From Diadema setosum (taxonomy: Eukaryota; Echinodermata; Echinoidea; Diadematoida; Diadematidae), in the NCBI GenBank assembly GCA_033980235.1, contig CM067067.1, positions 10,007,901 to 10,071,900 on the forward strand: a stretch of 64,000 bases of DNA. Direction: 5' to 3'. The translations under genes and the position numbers were made by a program. Below the pieces are notes generated by a model. It was given only the letters and a program-made list of their open reading frames with translations. It did no database searches and was not told where the DNA came from. Shown here in pieces: positions 51,741-64,000 of the stretch. How positions within the stretch are numbered: the first letter of the stretch is position 1; the number at the start of each line of letters is the position of its first letter.

Positions 51741-54700
51741 TAGTAATAATAATAATGATGATGATGATGATAATAATAATAATACTCTTTTCATGATCAT
51801 TATCATATTTTCCGTAGAGGCGAATTAGATGGGGTGGGTGGGAGGGAGAGAACAGGCGTGTTCTCTGGACCTAACCAGAGGCAGTTTTACGAGCCTCTGC
51901 AACTTCCTTCTATCACAAAGAACGTCTTACAGCCACTGCCATGGACGGAAAGGTTTCGTTTTTCCGCTTTATGATGAAAATTCCGGGGGGAAAAATACAG
52001 AAGACTCCACGTATTCAATAGCAAGAGAAAAGGAGTAAAGTAATAATGTTCTAACCATCGAACAACAGCAGAAACTCTTCATACAATATTTGGAAGTGGG
52101 TGGAAGTGATGACGAGGCGACTCGAACCTTTCTTAATTGTAATTTAAAATCGGTATAGGCCGCAGCTTGTTTATAGCTGACTCTTCTCCTTCCTCTCTCT
52201 CCCTCTCTCCCTTTCTCTATTGGTGTTATCTGCTGATATGATCTGTCGTACGATAAGTAAATACATTTTCCTTTTTTTTTTTAAATATGAGTATATGTAC
52301 ATGAATGCATTATAACACTATTCAAATATATACACACAAAAAATATAAAATAACCATAGCTAGGGAGAGAACGAATACCACTCAGGCAGATATCACTAAG
52401 GGAAATACGTGAATGTGAATAGGGGAAGTGGGAGACTCGGATTGTAGACAGACTGGCAAACAGGATGATAGAGATACGAATGTAGAGAGTGGCACGCGGA
52501 GCTAGTTTTCATAATCTATTATGATGGCGTGTTGCATGGCTAGGCGCCTCGCCGCGTAATATTTCCCTGTCCTTCCTTCCTTCCTGTTATACTCCTCTTT
52601 CGAAACGAAAAAAAAAAAGAAGAAAAAAGAGACAGAAAAAAAAGGGTTAATCTCCATAAATTGTGAGAGGATTTTAAACCTCTTTCTCCCGCGACGAAGA
52701 TAGCGAGGACCGTAGTATCTCGGTACTTCATTTTTTGTGTGTTCCCTTCATGTGCTCATTGATAAGGGGTTGCTGCTTTATTGTATATTGTCTCTGAAGT
52801 TAATGCCCAAAATACCAAGCTAGTTCGTATCAATTTCTGTTCTACTTTGGTATTACTAACGGTGAAATGTGTAACGTAAAAAAGGGGTCACTGGCTTACA
52901 TTTCATTAACTTTATTATGAAACAATTGGACATGTCACATTCATTTAAAGCCTGCAAAGAAATCTCAAGACTTTGTGTGCCACGTAGGGTATAATATTGC
53001 GTTGCACTCTTTTATTTCAGCTGTGATATATATAGAGTGACATATCACACAAAAATTATATCATATTGGCGTGTCACATGTAATATCGCATTTTCATTTG
53101 TGTGCTATTGTGTATGTCTGTACGCCTCGCATGAACAAATTTGAAATTATATTTTATTGTGGACTGTACTGTCATATTCAAACTCTAACAGTGATGGGAT
53201 TCGGCTAAATCAATTTTGTCAGTATCTAAACAATGCTGTCTAGTCATTGTGAGTTCTGATCTTTATCTTACGTATCAACAGGTACTGTCCTGGACTCAAC
53301 ATTACGCAGGTTGTATTGTCGTTTATTCGTTATTTTGGTGCAGCCCCTCCCCCTTTTCGCCTTTGCCATTACTGCAATGCAATGCTCTCAGAACAGCCTC
53401 GCACTACACGTGATTCATGAATTCGCGACAGAGCCGTATGTACACGCATCGAGTTTGAAGTAATCAGCTACGTTCGTGGATGCCAAACCCGATGAAAGTC
53501 GCCTTATCGAAGTGATTTATAACGGTTTACCATCAAGTGACGAGCGTTCAAGAGCTAGCTAGCTAGATAGATAGATAGATAAATAAATAAATAAATCAAC
53601 AAATAAATAAATAAATAAATAGAAAGGGACAGGGGGAAGAAAAGGGTATAAAATCAGCTGTAGTAGGAATTCATAATATGGCGATACAATTCGTTCTTCA
53701 GGGAAGGATTGACATTATCAAAAGAAGGATTGACGTTCATCAATAACATTTCGGAAAGCGCCATGATCTTTTGCTAAGCGGAAGAAAACGTGCATTTGCA
53801 TACGTGTGTCTGTGCGTGTTCATCCTTATGGGTATACTAGGTATGTGTATGAACGTGTCTCTGTATCAGTAAGTGTGTGTATGTGTGCGTGTGTGTGTGG
53901 ATGTGCGGATGTGCGAGGGAAGAGGCACGAGTTGACTCATGATTTCGGTCAGTTAACGGTTAAGGTAACCCGAAGTGTCCTTTCCGCCCACCGATCATTG
54001 CCATTAGTCCAAGATGGCGGCTCCCAGTCGCCACAATCCGGGTCTGAGAGTCATTGATTCCAATCAATCGCCCCAGATGCGTTCGTTCCCTTTCGTGTGT
54101 CTCATGTATGGTTGGGACAGGTCATTTCAGTTCCAACGACCCCGTGCACGGTGCGGTGTGCTGCTCGGAGGCCTACGATGGGTACCCCCAGGAACCTCGG
54201 GAGTCATTGGGAAGGGTGGAGGTGCAGGGAGAGGGAGAGATAATGGCTACCCTTTTCACCACTTTTTCTACACAACGAGGTTTCAATGAACAATTCATGA
54301 TTCATCATGAAAATATGAATGCAAATGGTGCACAGACGACTGCTGTCTGATAAACGATGTCAATCCATAATAGACATTAAAGTTTCAAAAAAACCCAAAT
54401 AATAAAGCTTTGTATTTAATATTCAATCACACAAAAATCCATTGGCTGATTGAGTTATGACTTAGATCAGTGTAGACCTCAGTGAAATATTCATTATCAC
54501 TGCAAGTTTTACACGATCTATTAGCTGATACGCTATCCTTTAGTGGAATTAGCTTTTGAAACGAAGACGAGCAATGCGCTTTTACTCTCTAGAAGTATAG
54601 ATGTCACACGTCTCCCCCCTTTTTTTTCCTTCATAGCTTATCTCAAATTTGGCGAACCACTACTTTAATTTCCGTCATATCTTTTCACCGTGTTGTACTG

Positions 54701-54811
54701 TTCAGTCGTTGCCGGTTCAGCCATGCTCATATCCAACACCCCACCTCCTCCCCATCCACTCCCCCCAAAAGAGAAACTGGCGCAAGTTGAAACGTCAATA
54801 ATGTCATTAAA

Positions 54812-54875
54812 AACAAACAAACAAACAAACAAACAAACAAACAAACAAACAAACAAACAAAACAAAACAAACAAA
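54812..54875. repeat. (AAAC)n tetranucleotide array
   Basis: About 13 perfect AAAC units followed by AAAACAAAACAAACAAATAAA. Confidence 0.93.
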
Positions 54876-55763
54876 TAAACCTAAGAACATGATTGATACA
54901 TGTATATGATGAGAAGTGGAGGGGAGTGTAGAAACCAACTTCGACAACAAAAAGACTATACACACCTGATTTCCCTACAGATATCTCGTGATCTTTCTAT
55001 AATATACCACCCTGTGCTTGATACATTTCAACCGTGATACATCTGGCTGGAGCATCATAAACAAATACGCGCGGTCGTTCACATCAGAGGCTGATTTAGG
55101 AGCAATCAAAGTTTCATAGGTCTCATACATAATAAACAAAAATCCAAGCGTCGTAAGTAAATACTGATTAGGCCTACTCATGTTGATTGAAAATGCAGAA
55201 CATCTCGTGGACAATATACCACTACATCAAAACCAACACGCATACACTATCAGTCGGTATCAAAAACACGCCGTGAATCACTGCGTTTAAACCGGTGAGC
55301 GTGTCCACAATGACGAATGTTGGACACAGCAAAGCGACTCTCCGGTGTAGTTACGTTGAAATCACTCCTAAAAAATACTGCACCAAAATTCTATTCTATT
55401 CTGCAAACTTTAAACTGTATACAGTTCAGACACCAGCAAACTTCACACAGAAAAATGATATTCCATTTGCAATCATCTCTTCTACACTACACAATATGCT
55501 CGGGAAGGTAAAATGTGCGTTAACGGTAGCTTTTCAGTTTTTGCTGAGCCACACACTCTAGAATATAATCATGTCTAATTATGGAAACATTTGAAAACAT
55601 ATCCCGACTGTTGTGATATGATGTAATTATCTTGAATCCGAATGAGGTTCCATGCCGCCAAACAACATATACATACAAAGAGACCAAAGATAAGACAATG
55701 CAATAAATAAAGACGTTAGAACAGAATGAGGTTGGTCGCAAATTACTGTGTCTCCCCCCCCGT

Positions 55764-55917
<154 letters not shown>

Positions 55918-56635
55918 ATCACCCAGTGCACGGGTCCCTCTAGGCGGGGAGGCTTGGCCGATTTCACCTGAAACAGTTCACTGATAATAGGCAGAGTCTC
56001 CAGGGATGAGAAATGGGAATCAATCCCGTTCACTTTTTAATGACACTAAAGATTTGAGAGATGAAACGGCTATCCCCCCACTCGCGAAAGAAGTAAGTCA
56101 AAGTCTTTCTCAGAACAAAGCATTTATAGCTTTGTATATTTGTCAATATTGCTTTGTCTCTGAAGCGAATTGTCCTATAAACCTCTTTTGCAGAGAGAGA
56201 GAGAGAAATGGCCAGTTAGCGTGTTTTTCATCCGTGATGATTCCTACTCTGAGCAACACACTCTTCCACAAACCCTGCTGTAATCCCTTCCATTCTTACA
56301 GATGTAAAATGAATGAACGAATCATTCAATCACTCTGCTATGGATGAATGAATGAATGAATGAAAGAATATTGATAGATACATTAATAAATGAATATCTA
56401 TTTTTTCAACGTTGGAACATTTTTTTCTTCATTCTCACTATCTCCCACAGAATTCGTGACTCTATCAATAACTGTCGTAAAAAGTTCTACTACTCCAGAA
56501 AATTCTAAACATGCACAAATGAATAAAACAAGTAGTTAACCAACTATGATGAAACGCGCTTTTTTACACTTGGATAATATTGTTGATGCCTCCAAATGTC
56601 ATGTCAGCCTATAGGACATACAGAGATAAAAAAAA

Positions 56636-56890
56636 GATTAGAGATAAAGATAGAGATAGAGATAGAGATAGAGATAGCGATAGAGAGAGAGAGAGATAGA
56701 GAGAGATAAGAGAGATAAGAGATAGAGAGAGAGAGAGATGGAGATAGAGAAAGAGGACATAGAAATAGAGATAGAGATAGAGAAAGAGAGATAGAGAGAG
56801 ATGATAGAGAGGGAGAGATAAAAGATAGAGAGAAAGAGAGATAAAGATAGAGAAAGAGGAGATAGAAATATATATAGAGATAGAGTGTGT
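56636..56890. repeat. (GATAGA)n / GA-rich array
   Basis: Hexamer GATAGA units interspersed with GAGAGA, ending in a short (GT)n at about 56885-56903. Open frames here are Ser/Leu or Ile/Ser repeats only. Confidence 0.9.
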
Positions 56891-58226
56891 GGGTGTGTGT
56901 GTGTGAGAGAGAACACATACTGTACCACATTATGTGCCAGCACAACCATGTCTCGAGGTATATACCATCATCTTGACATACGAGAGGCATCGCTGTGACC
57001 TTCCCATTCCCGCCTTCGAGTGGCGGGAAACGCGGTCGAGTGCCAACACGTGGTACGCACCCGCACAGACAAGAAAAAAAAATGAAATAAATAAAATAAA
57101 AGACAAAACAAAACAAATCAAAATCTGACTTCCTATCGCAACATGGAGGGATGAATGATAATATGCCAAAGCAACGGGGCCAATGCATGTTACTGAACAC
57201 TGCAGAGCTATATCCACCGGCGCATCTCTCCAAGATTTAAAACCAAAAAGTCGCCTAAGATGAACTTGACTCTGAATTATGGATAGGGGGGAAAATGAGA
57301 TGCTACAAAAAGAGGAGGATGTGGAGAGGGGCAAAACGAGAAAGGTACGCCTGGCTTGTTGACGGGATAGAATAACCGCTGATGATAAAGAATGTCGGAC
57401 TTTAGGATCTTGCGGGGAGATCTTACAGAGAAGGTATTGAGAAGATGGTAACAAAAGTCACAAAACAGGGATACATGGTATCAAAATATGTGGCAGCGAT
57501 CTCAAGATCTTGTTTTCTTCTCCTTTTCTTTCCCGAAAGCGTTTTTTTTTTTTTTTTCGAGAAGGGGATGTCTACTCGCAAATCCCTGGTTCCACCAATG
57601 GGGGTATACTGAGACATACGTTTCACTTTATCTTGCCCTGATTGTATTACACTGCGGTGCACGACGGGAAGGCATCGCTTAAGCTACCATAAAAGACATA
57701 TTTCTTTAAAGAGCGTGGCTAATCATTATGCAATGATACATGAATCAATTGATTGTCTATGCCTCTCTCTGACGCAGATCCAGTTTGGCACTTACTTCAA
57801 ATATTTTCTGAGTTCAAAAGGAATAAGACTTTTGTGACTCCATCTCTCGAACCTCCTCGCTTAAACAATGGCAAACTATAGCAATCACTAGAACGCGGGA
57901 ACATGCAAGGTTGAGGGCAAGAACGGTCAAGAATAAGGACTAGCAACAGCACAATCAGCAGGAGCAGCAACAACATCAAATCGATGACAACTGCATGAAA
58001 TGATTGATGCTCTACAAGTAAGGCCATCATGTATTGAGTGCCGCTGGTGTCGCAAACACGCTAACTTAAAAAAAAAAAAAAAAAAAAATCTGCTTCCACG
58101 GAGATGTGACTTATGCTGGTCACATCAACAGCGTGACTTCAGTGGAGAAAATTTCTCGTGGCTTAAAGGCCGAATTTCCAAATATCATTACAATTCTTCT
58201 CTACTGTTTACATAGATGTCGTCAGC

Positions 58227-58802
58227 TTTAAAGGACAAGTTCACCTTCATTAACATAAGGATTGAGAGAATGTAACAATATTAGAAGAACACATCATTGA
58301 AAGTTTGAGGAAAATCGGACAATCCGTTCAAAAGTTATGAATTTTTGAAGTTTTTGTGCAGTCACGGCTGGATGAGAAGACTACTGCAGTGTATGGTGTC
58401 ACATGCGTACAACGATATAAGGAAAATATAAAGAGAATTTCACAAAATTTCATCTTTTGAAAAAAGTACATATTCCCTTGACTCGTTACTGACATACCAT
58501 ATGTTATGGGTAATATATTATTCCCATTGTCTTTAGAAAGAGTCAAGTCAAGTGCTCTTTTATTATGCGAAAAAAGTGAAAATATGTTGAATTTTCTTTA
58601 CATTTTCTTTATACTGTTGTACTCATATGACATCACGAGCCTTAGTAGTCTCCTCATCCAGCGATTCCAACACAAAAATTTTAAAAATTCATAACTTTTG
58701 CATCGATTGTCCAATTTTCCTCAAACTTTCACTGGCGTGTTCTACTAATATTGCTGCATTCTCTCAATCCTTATGTTTATGAAGGTGAACTTGTCCTTTA
58801 AG
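58227..58802. mobile_element. MITE-like foldback element, family 2
   Basis: This is an inverted-repeat unit of about 576 bp. The left arm begins TTTAAAGGACAAGTTCACCT and the right end is its complement, AGGTGAACTTGTCCTTTAA. Similarity continues inward for about 200 bases per arm (gaaagtttgaggaaaatcgg, aaaagttatgaatttttgaa and their complements). It has no coding capacity. Units of this style are, to my recollection, common in sea urchin genomes. Confidence 0.82.
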
Positions 58803-59552
58803 TTTGCACTGGACGATGTCACAAAGCTACGTCAAAACATTACAACATCGCGCGCTATAACTTGCGTCATTATATCTGACATGCAAATCAGCAGGTTGTT
58901 GTTTTTTTCATTTTCTCTATTGTATTTCTTCTGACAATCACCGGATTCAGCGGGATAGATAAAAGCCATTACCATAAAGAATATGAACGATATCTCCAGC
59001 TTTAAAGATACGATAACCTATATTAGTTTGTTTTTCAGCTATGATAACTATTATTACACATCGGAGCCGTTTGGCTTTTCGAATTTTCTACAAGTTGTGG
59101 TAGAAAGCTTCACGTTTGACAGTCTACCACCTATCATTAACCTAACTCTAGAAACTTTGGTGGTCTTGTGGTAATCTATTTCTCTTGTACCTTTAGTCCT
59201 ATCCCATTGTTTGGTAATCATTGATTATGTTAAGGAATAATGTATCTTGTGCGTGTATGTATTTCGTACTGTAACTATGATATCATAATTACAAAGAGGT
59301 CGAACGACTGCCGACAGCAATTTCTCTTAAAACTGAATGAGGCTATACTCTGTTTTTTTTTTTTTTATCCAAGACATGGCTTAACAACATATTTTGTATA
59401 CATTTATGCATTCGTACATTTATAAGTAAGTAAAGAGATGAATACATAAATGAATACCTTAATCTTCAAAAACTTCAGATGTTCTGTAATTCAACCATCT
59501 TTATAATTATTCTTATTGGAATTAGTTGATAATTCGATTTGATGGATGACAG

Positions 59553-59586
59553 ATACACACACACGACACACACACACACGCACACA

Positions 59587-59622
<36 letters not shown>
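59553..59622. repeat. (CA)n microsatellite, interrupted
   Basis: CA repeat with CGACAC, GCAC and ATAC interruptions. Confidence 0.92.
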
Positions 59623-59626
<4 letters not shown>

Positions 59627-61654
59627 AGGACAGGAATAGATTTATGGATAGAGAAAGAGAGAGCACAAAGATGTTTTACGACACTCGACGGAGAAATTCG
59701 CGAAATTTTCGCACAACTGGGTCTCTGAGCAACGCGACAGAATTTCGACGTAAATGATAATTATGCGCAGCAGTGATCATAAATAAATCTAACCGACATT
59801 AAAACATTTCTGATTAACTGATATACCAGAATTCTGCTAGACCACACATATGCATTTGAATTTCAACTAATATGATTCATCAACAGATGGAAAAGATACA
59901 AAATTATTGATGCAGTAGGTTACTGAATCGACAGAGAGATAGATATGCGCAAAGATAATACGGGGGCGCCGAGAGCCGGGGGATTCGTGTACTACGATTA
60001 ACATACTGATTGAGAGATCCTGATAAAAGTGAAATGCCCGCCGGGTAGGGTTATCTTTACGACCCCCCTGGCTGCAATGTGACTAAAGCTACATTTGTGA
60101 CTCTTTTTTCCCCGCTCATCCAGAATTCATAAAAGCATGACATGCACGACGTGATGAGAGGAAGTTTGGTAACAAATGGATAAGGAAGCTCACAGTGCCT
60201 CGTTCACAAACTGTGACACGGCAGATCAATCTTCGTTCTACCCACGCGCACACCGGCGCGCGCGACCACCCGCTACGAGTGATATCTCGTCGATACATTT
60301 CGCTCACGCCATCTTTCATATAGCAGGGGTACCCCTCGTATACAATGTAAATCAAAGCTTGCGTCATAAAGGTATTATGAAATTGCGTATGACAATTCAC
60401 GTCACGCAGTTTCCTGTTAGCCGGCAGTACTCCTAATCTTTACGATATTCTTTGCCTAACGTTCACTGTGTGAACTACAACTTTACTGATGATATTAGTG
60501 TTTTTTGTCTTTATTCTTCTTTAATGTCGGGTTTTTTTTTCATCATAGTATAGGGGCAGGGGAAGGGGAGGAAAAACAGCTGTACAGAAGCTCAAAAAAG
60601 TAACAACTCACAGAGTAACATCGATCAACATTCGACTCATGTCCTAGAACCACCTTTCAGTGATGGAAAGAAATGTATCCTGTTCAGCCTAGGGCGACGG
60701 GGAAAATAGATGTATATGCGATACTTTGATGCATTTTGCCCTCCTGCCTGCTATCTATCAAGTGTGCAGATCATTTTTTTTTTTTTTTTGGTGGAACTGT
60801 TCCAACGAAAAAAGTTGATCACGGAGTAACATATGGGGTTCACGTTGTCACTACTGGCGGTGGATATATCTAGTCCGTATGAAACCAAATTTGTAAGAGA
60901 CACTTTCTGAAATCGATGATCTTTCTGTCTTCCTTTCTGTTCACATTTTACATAAAGTGTTGATTTACAAAGTGCCAGGCTAGCGGTTTGAAAAAAACAA
61001 CAACAACAACACATAAAAATCAACATGAAGAACATTAGAATGTCAGATATAAGGATAAAGAAACGAGCACCAGATCGGTGCTGGAGAGGGACGGACGGGG
61101 GAGGGAGGGGGTGGGGGTCCATGGAACGGGTAAGGAATCGTATCGACCTCTAGCATTTTGAGGGTGGCGCCTTCAATTGGATCTTAGGCAAGAGAACTGA
61201 CGACACAAGATTATTCAAGGTCAGTTAATGGGATTGTCGATAAGTGCAATAATCATCGGGAAGATGTGATACATTTAAACATATATAAGTGTCTGTGTAT
61301 TTAAAAAAAAATGTGTATTATGAAGCGTTTGAATGCAAAAACTAACACAACTATTTCATCAGCTGAAGATATTTGAGATTTTGAAAAAAAAACAGGAAAT
61401 AACTACTATGTGCACGGATTATTGCAATTGATCACCAGGTTTGTATAAGTCGGGACTCGGTGGTTAGGCTTGTAATGAACACCTTCATCATACAAAGTCC
61501 TACGAAGCCCCCCGACTGTAACGGCCTGGAGAACTGACCATATCGACGGACAGAAGTATTTTTTGGATAAGTAGGCGTATATAAGTATAAGCAGAATAGA
61601 GGCGTCTTGCTCTTAACAAGCAGCATACAAGTCCTGCAATGGTGTAATCATATT

Positions 61655-62039
61655 TTAAAGGGTGTGTACAGTTCTGGTTGAGGTGAGGATGTAGCTTTTA
61701 ACGTTTTGCGAGATATTCAGAAACCACTCTATGAGATGTCAAAGAGCATGCAATTCTAAGGGGTATCAAAAGTTTATTTGATGAAAATCGGTTTTGAAAT
61801 GGCTGAGATATCCAAAAACAAGGCGAAACAAAGAGATCCTAATAAAAGGCGTGGCCTGTCGCCTTTTATTATTATCACTTTTTTGGATATCTCAGCCATT
61901 TGAAAACCAATTTTCATTAAACAAATGTTGAATCCTTCTTAAAATTACATGCTCTTTCATAAGAGGTTTCTCCTTATCTCACTTAGGAATGTTCAAAAGA
62001 TGAATTCCCACCTCAACCAATACTGTACAGTCCCTTTAA
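61655..62039. mobile_element. MITE-like foldback element, family 1 copy C
   Basis: This is the same architecture and internal blocks as the copies at 11.5 and 22.4 kb: TTAAAGGGTGTGTACAGTTC at the left, its diverged complement ACTGTACAGTCCCTTTAA at the right, and gatcctaataaaaggcg at the hairpin centre. About 385 bp, non-coding. Confidence 0.78.
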
Positions 62040-62163
62040 GATTCAGGGGAGGCCAAATTTTTAAAATATATTTCTGTGCACAGGAAGTACACCCTTTGAC
62101 TTTAAGTAACCCCAAAGACAATAGCTAATATACTCTTCGGGTATAAAGCAGCATAAAGCCGAC

Positions 62164-62266
62164 CAGCCGTTCACCGAGGGAAGCTACACGGTATATTCGC
62201 ACAAAGTACACTTTCTGACCTTGAGTGTCCTTAAAGACGGCAGTGCCATACGCAGTACGCCAAAAC
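62164..62266 (-). CDS. Weak candidate upstream exon of the receptor guanylyl cyclase
   Basis: A minus-strand open frame reads GTAVFKDTQGQKVYFVRIYR followed by VASLGERL. It resembles the last strands of an ANF-receptor domain just before the exon at 51127. In NPR-A the equivalent is F-x3-G-(x)-I-D-x2-G-D-R...F...G...VV-x-N-Y-N-G, and here D-x2-G-x-K...F...G, then VIGVYYG of the next exon, fall in register with one offset. Against it: the phase-0 donor needed (CTG|gtcggc) is poor and the acceptor (cctgggag|G) has a weak pyrimidine tract, whereas all six firm exons have good sites. The stretch is also an unremarkable gap between two MITE-like repeats and contains a partial internal duplication. 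It may be chance. Confidence 0.17.
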
Positions 62267-62352
62267 CTCCCAGGCCGTCGAAGAAACATGCTATACAACG
62301 TAGAGAGAGTATAGCACACATTGCACTCTACACAAGGCAAAGGGATTCCCGC

Positions 62353-62944
62353 TTTAAAGGGGAAATCCAGTCCAAATATAAGCTAGGCTGATAAGAGAGA
62401 GTAAAATATTACGAGTTCAACGGTATAAATTTGATCGAAATCGGATGAAAAGCAAGGAAGTTATGACATTTTGAAGTTTCGCTATTTTGGGGGGAAACAG
62501 CTCTTGAACAGTCAATGTGAATATGCAAATGGCAAAGTGAGCATGTCATTCCCTCACAACTTACCATATGGTTTGTACATAAAATTCAGAAATTTGCAGT
62601 TTTTCATTCAAACGCAATTATGTCCGAGGCTCAAATTCTCATATATCTAACTGATCACTATTCTGAAGTTATTCAACCAGGAATAACGTCATGTTTCAGA
62701 CTTCAATGATAGAAACATTGAATTTTCGTCATTTTTTTTACATGATCAATGGAAAATTGTGAGGGTATGACATGATTAGCTCACTCATTTGCATATTCAT
62801 ACTCACTGTACAAGAACTGTTTTGGAGAAATTATCAAAACTTCAAAATTTCATAACTTCCTTATTTTTCATCCGATTTTACCATTTTTTTTTACCGTTGA
62901 ACTTGTAAAATTTTACTTATATTTGGACTGGATTTCCTCTTTAA
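62353..62944. mobile_element. MITE-like foldback element, family 3 copy A
   Basis: This is an inverted-repeat unit of about 592 bp, from TTTAAAGGGGAAATCCAGTC to the complement GGACTGGATTTCCTCTTTAA. The arms pair over about 180 bases, including aaggaagttatgacattttg with caaaatttcataacttcctt, and gtgaatatgcaaatg with catttgcatattcat. The centre does not pair. Non-coding. Confidence 0.82.
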
Positions 62945-63312
62945 ACAATAGTGCACTAAACAAGGCACTTTGTACAACGCTGTTGATGTGTGGGTATATT
63001 CGCAGTATTCTTTACACCGGGCATCGCCGACGCCACATTTTCAAAAGTGGGGGGGGGGCACTTCCGGGTTTCATGAGCCAAAAAAAAAGGCCTTCAGCGC
63101 AATTTCTCATTCCACTTCCAGGTTTCTTCAGCTGACAAGCAAAAAAAAAAAAAAAAAAAGTCTTCAGCGCATTTACTGGGCTCAAAGCTTAAGGTTTCAT
63201 TCTATTTTCTTCTTTTTTCTACTGCCACTTCCTGGGTTTAAAAAAAAAGTGGGGGGGGGCAAAGTGATGACACCCTATGTTGTCCTATGTACGGGTGCAA
63301 AAAAGTGTGTGT

Positions 63313-63345
63313 GGGGGGGGGGGGGGGAGACCCCCCCCCCCCCCC
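63313..63345. repeat. G15-AGA-C15 hairpin
   Basis: Fifteen G, the trinucleotide AGA, and fifteen C: a perfect homopolymer inverted repeat. A (GA)n patch follows at 63354-63376. Confidence 0.88.
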
Positions 63346-63639
63346 GTTCCGCCGAGAGAGAGAGAGAGAGAGAGAGCAGAGACATTAACATAACACAGCA
63401 CAACACTGAAAAAAATGTAAAAAATACAAAATACAATATAGATAGTATTTTGTGGGATTATTTCCTGTTTTTTGACTCTCGAAGTACAAATACCTCTCGG
63501 TCGAATGGCTCATAGGCAAATCCATCATTGTTCGCCTGGCTAGATGATAGAGTACAGTGACGTGACACTTTGATCGAAATCGTGTAATAGCAGGCGATGG
63601 GATCGGCAATGACAGAAGGTAGTTTGTATGTATAACAGA

Positions 63640-63800
63640 ATCCTGATTTACCAAAAATCCTCTCTATTAGTTTGTTGTATATCGTTAATCCTTCGCACTT
63701 TGTACTGTATACATGCTTATGATGGATTTTCTGATTTACCTCGTGTTATGTTTTGTTGGAAAGAAAATGAGAATGAAATAAATGAATTGAATTGAATTGA
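63640..63800 (+). mobile_element. Probable 3' tail of a non-LTR retrotransposon
   Basis: The sequence ends gagaatgaaataaatgaattgaattgaattgaa, i.e. an AATAAA signal followed by a short (TTGAA)n tail. It is preceded by a T-rich, Cys/Tyr-poor 3'UTR-like stretch (gtactgtatacatgcttatg, tgttatgttttgttggaaag). This ending is typical of 5'-truncated LINEs in marine invertebrates. No reverse transcriptase domain is visible upstream, so only the tail is called; the left limit is approximate. A 3'UTR of an unseen plus-strand gene is the alternative. Confidence 0.45.
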
Positions 63801-64000
63801 AAATAACGACTGTGCTGTGGTGGTGATCGTAAAGGAAGGGGGGGGGGGGTGGGAGGGTGTGCTATTAGATGACAAAAATGGTAGCTAGGTTGAATGATGG
63901 TCCGTCACGGGTACATGGCGTTAAATGCCATATAGGCTCAGCCGGGTGCCCTCTCTGTAACGAAAGGGTGATCGTTTAGCCCGATCGATCATCGCGTTAG

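Noticed and set aside
56592..56634. Pyrimidine-rich acceptor followed by ADMTFGGINNIIQ and a gtgtaa donor-like site, minus strand
   Set aside because: The pyrimidine tract is just the complement of the (GATAGA)n array, and the peptide is unrecognisable.
60985..61091. Strong pyrimidine-tract acceptor followed by HRSGARFFILISDI on the minus strand
   Set aside because: The frame becomes poly-Cys from a (GTT)n repeat and no usable donor follows; likely chance beside a G-rich patch.
63498..63547. Possible minus-strand micro-exon (QANNDGFAYEPFDRE) with an AG acceptor and GAG|gtattt donor
   Set aside because: The donor is weak, there is no clear alignment to the receptor domain, and it lies close to a retrotransposon-like tail.

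Overview
This is eukaryotic, metazoan-type genomic DNA: an intron-rich, AT-leaning, repeat-laden stretch with short exons (75-139 bp) separated by introns of 3.6-19 kb. The one gene I can support lies on the minus strand, spans most of the window and is cut by both edges. It encodes a single-pass membrane receptor guanylyl cyclase of the natriuretic-peptide-receptor type. Six consecutive exons read right to left: the end of the extracellular ligand-binding (ANF-receptor type) domain at 51127-51265, the transmembrane helix at 47465-47543, the intracellular juxtamembrane segment at 40698-40821, and three kinase-homology-domain exons at 21556-21630, 13152-13229 and 8012-8116. All splice sites are GT-AG. 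The reading frame is kept across every junction (intron phases 1, 2, 0, 0, 0 and an outgoing 0), and the joined protein, about 200 residues, is collinear with the animal family. The rest of the kinase-homology domain and the cyclase catalytic domain must lie beyond position 1. The start codon, signal peptide and most of the ligand-binding domain must lie in or beyond the right-hand part, where I found only one weak candidate exon near 62.2 kb.

The organism is most likely a marine deuterostome, and I favour a sea urchin. The reasons are the style of the short inverted-repeat transposons, many of which begin TTAAAGG; the very large (CA)n, (TA)n and poly-G loads; and a receptor guanylyl cyclase, a family expanded in echinoderms where it includes sperm egg-peptide receptors. 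The species call is inference.

Layout: 1-8011 outgoing intron, unfinished at the left edge. 8117-13151, 13230-21555, 21631-40697, 40822-47464 and 47544-51126 are complete introns. 51266-64000 is upstream intron or 5' sequence. The introns carry at least three families of foldback MITE-like elements (copies at 11.5, 22.4, 50.4, 58.2, 61.7 and 62.4 kb), a further TIR element at 49.7 kb, a probable non-LTR retrotransposon 3' tail at 63.7 kb, and long simple-sequence arrays. The arrays include an approximately 870-bp almost pure purine tract, a (TATTAG)n array and a strand-switching ACT/AGT triplet array. There is also a perfect inverted repeat with a (TA)n centre at 36.5-36.7 kb.

Possible regulation, from motifs only: RFX/X-box-like palindromes at 15.3, 16.0 and 43.0 kb, and four full TGACGTCA CRE palindromes, occur in the introns. 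No tRNA, rRNA, CRISPR or second protein-coding gene was found. The long open frames inside the simple repeats are translation artefacts of the repeats. I did not find a convincing novel system; the items most worth following up are the X-box and CRE motifs, the purine tract, the perfect palindrome and the missing 5' and 3' exons.
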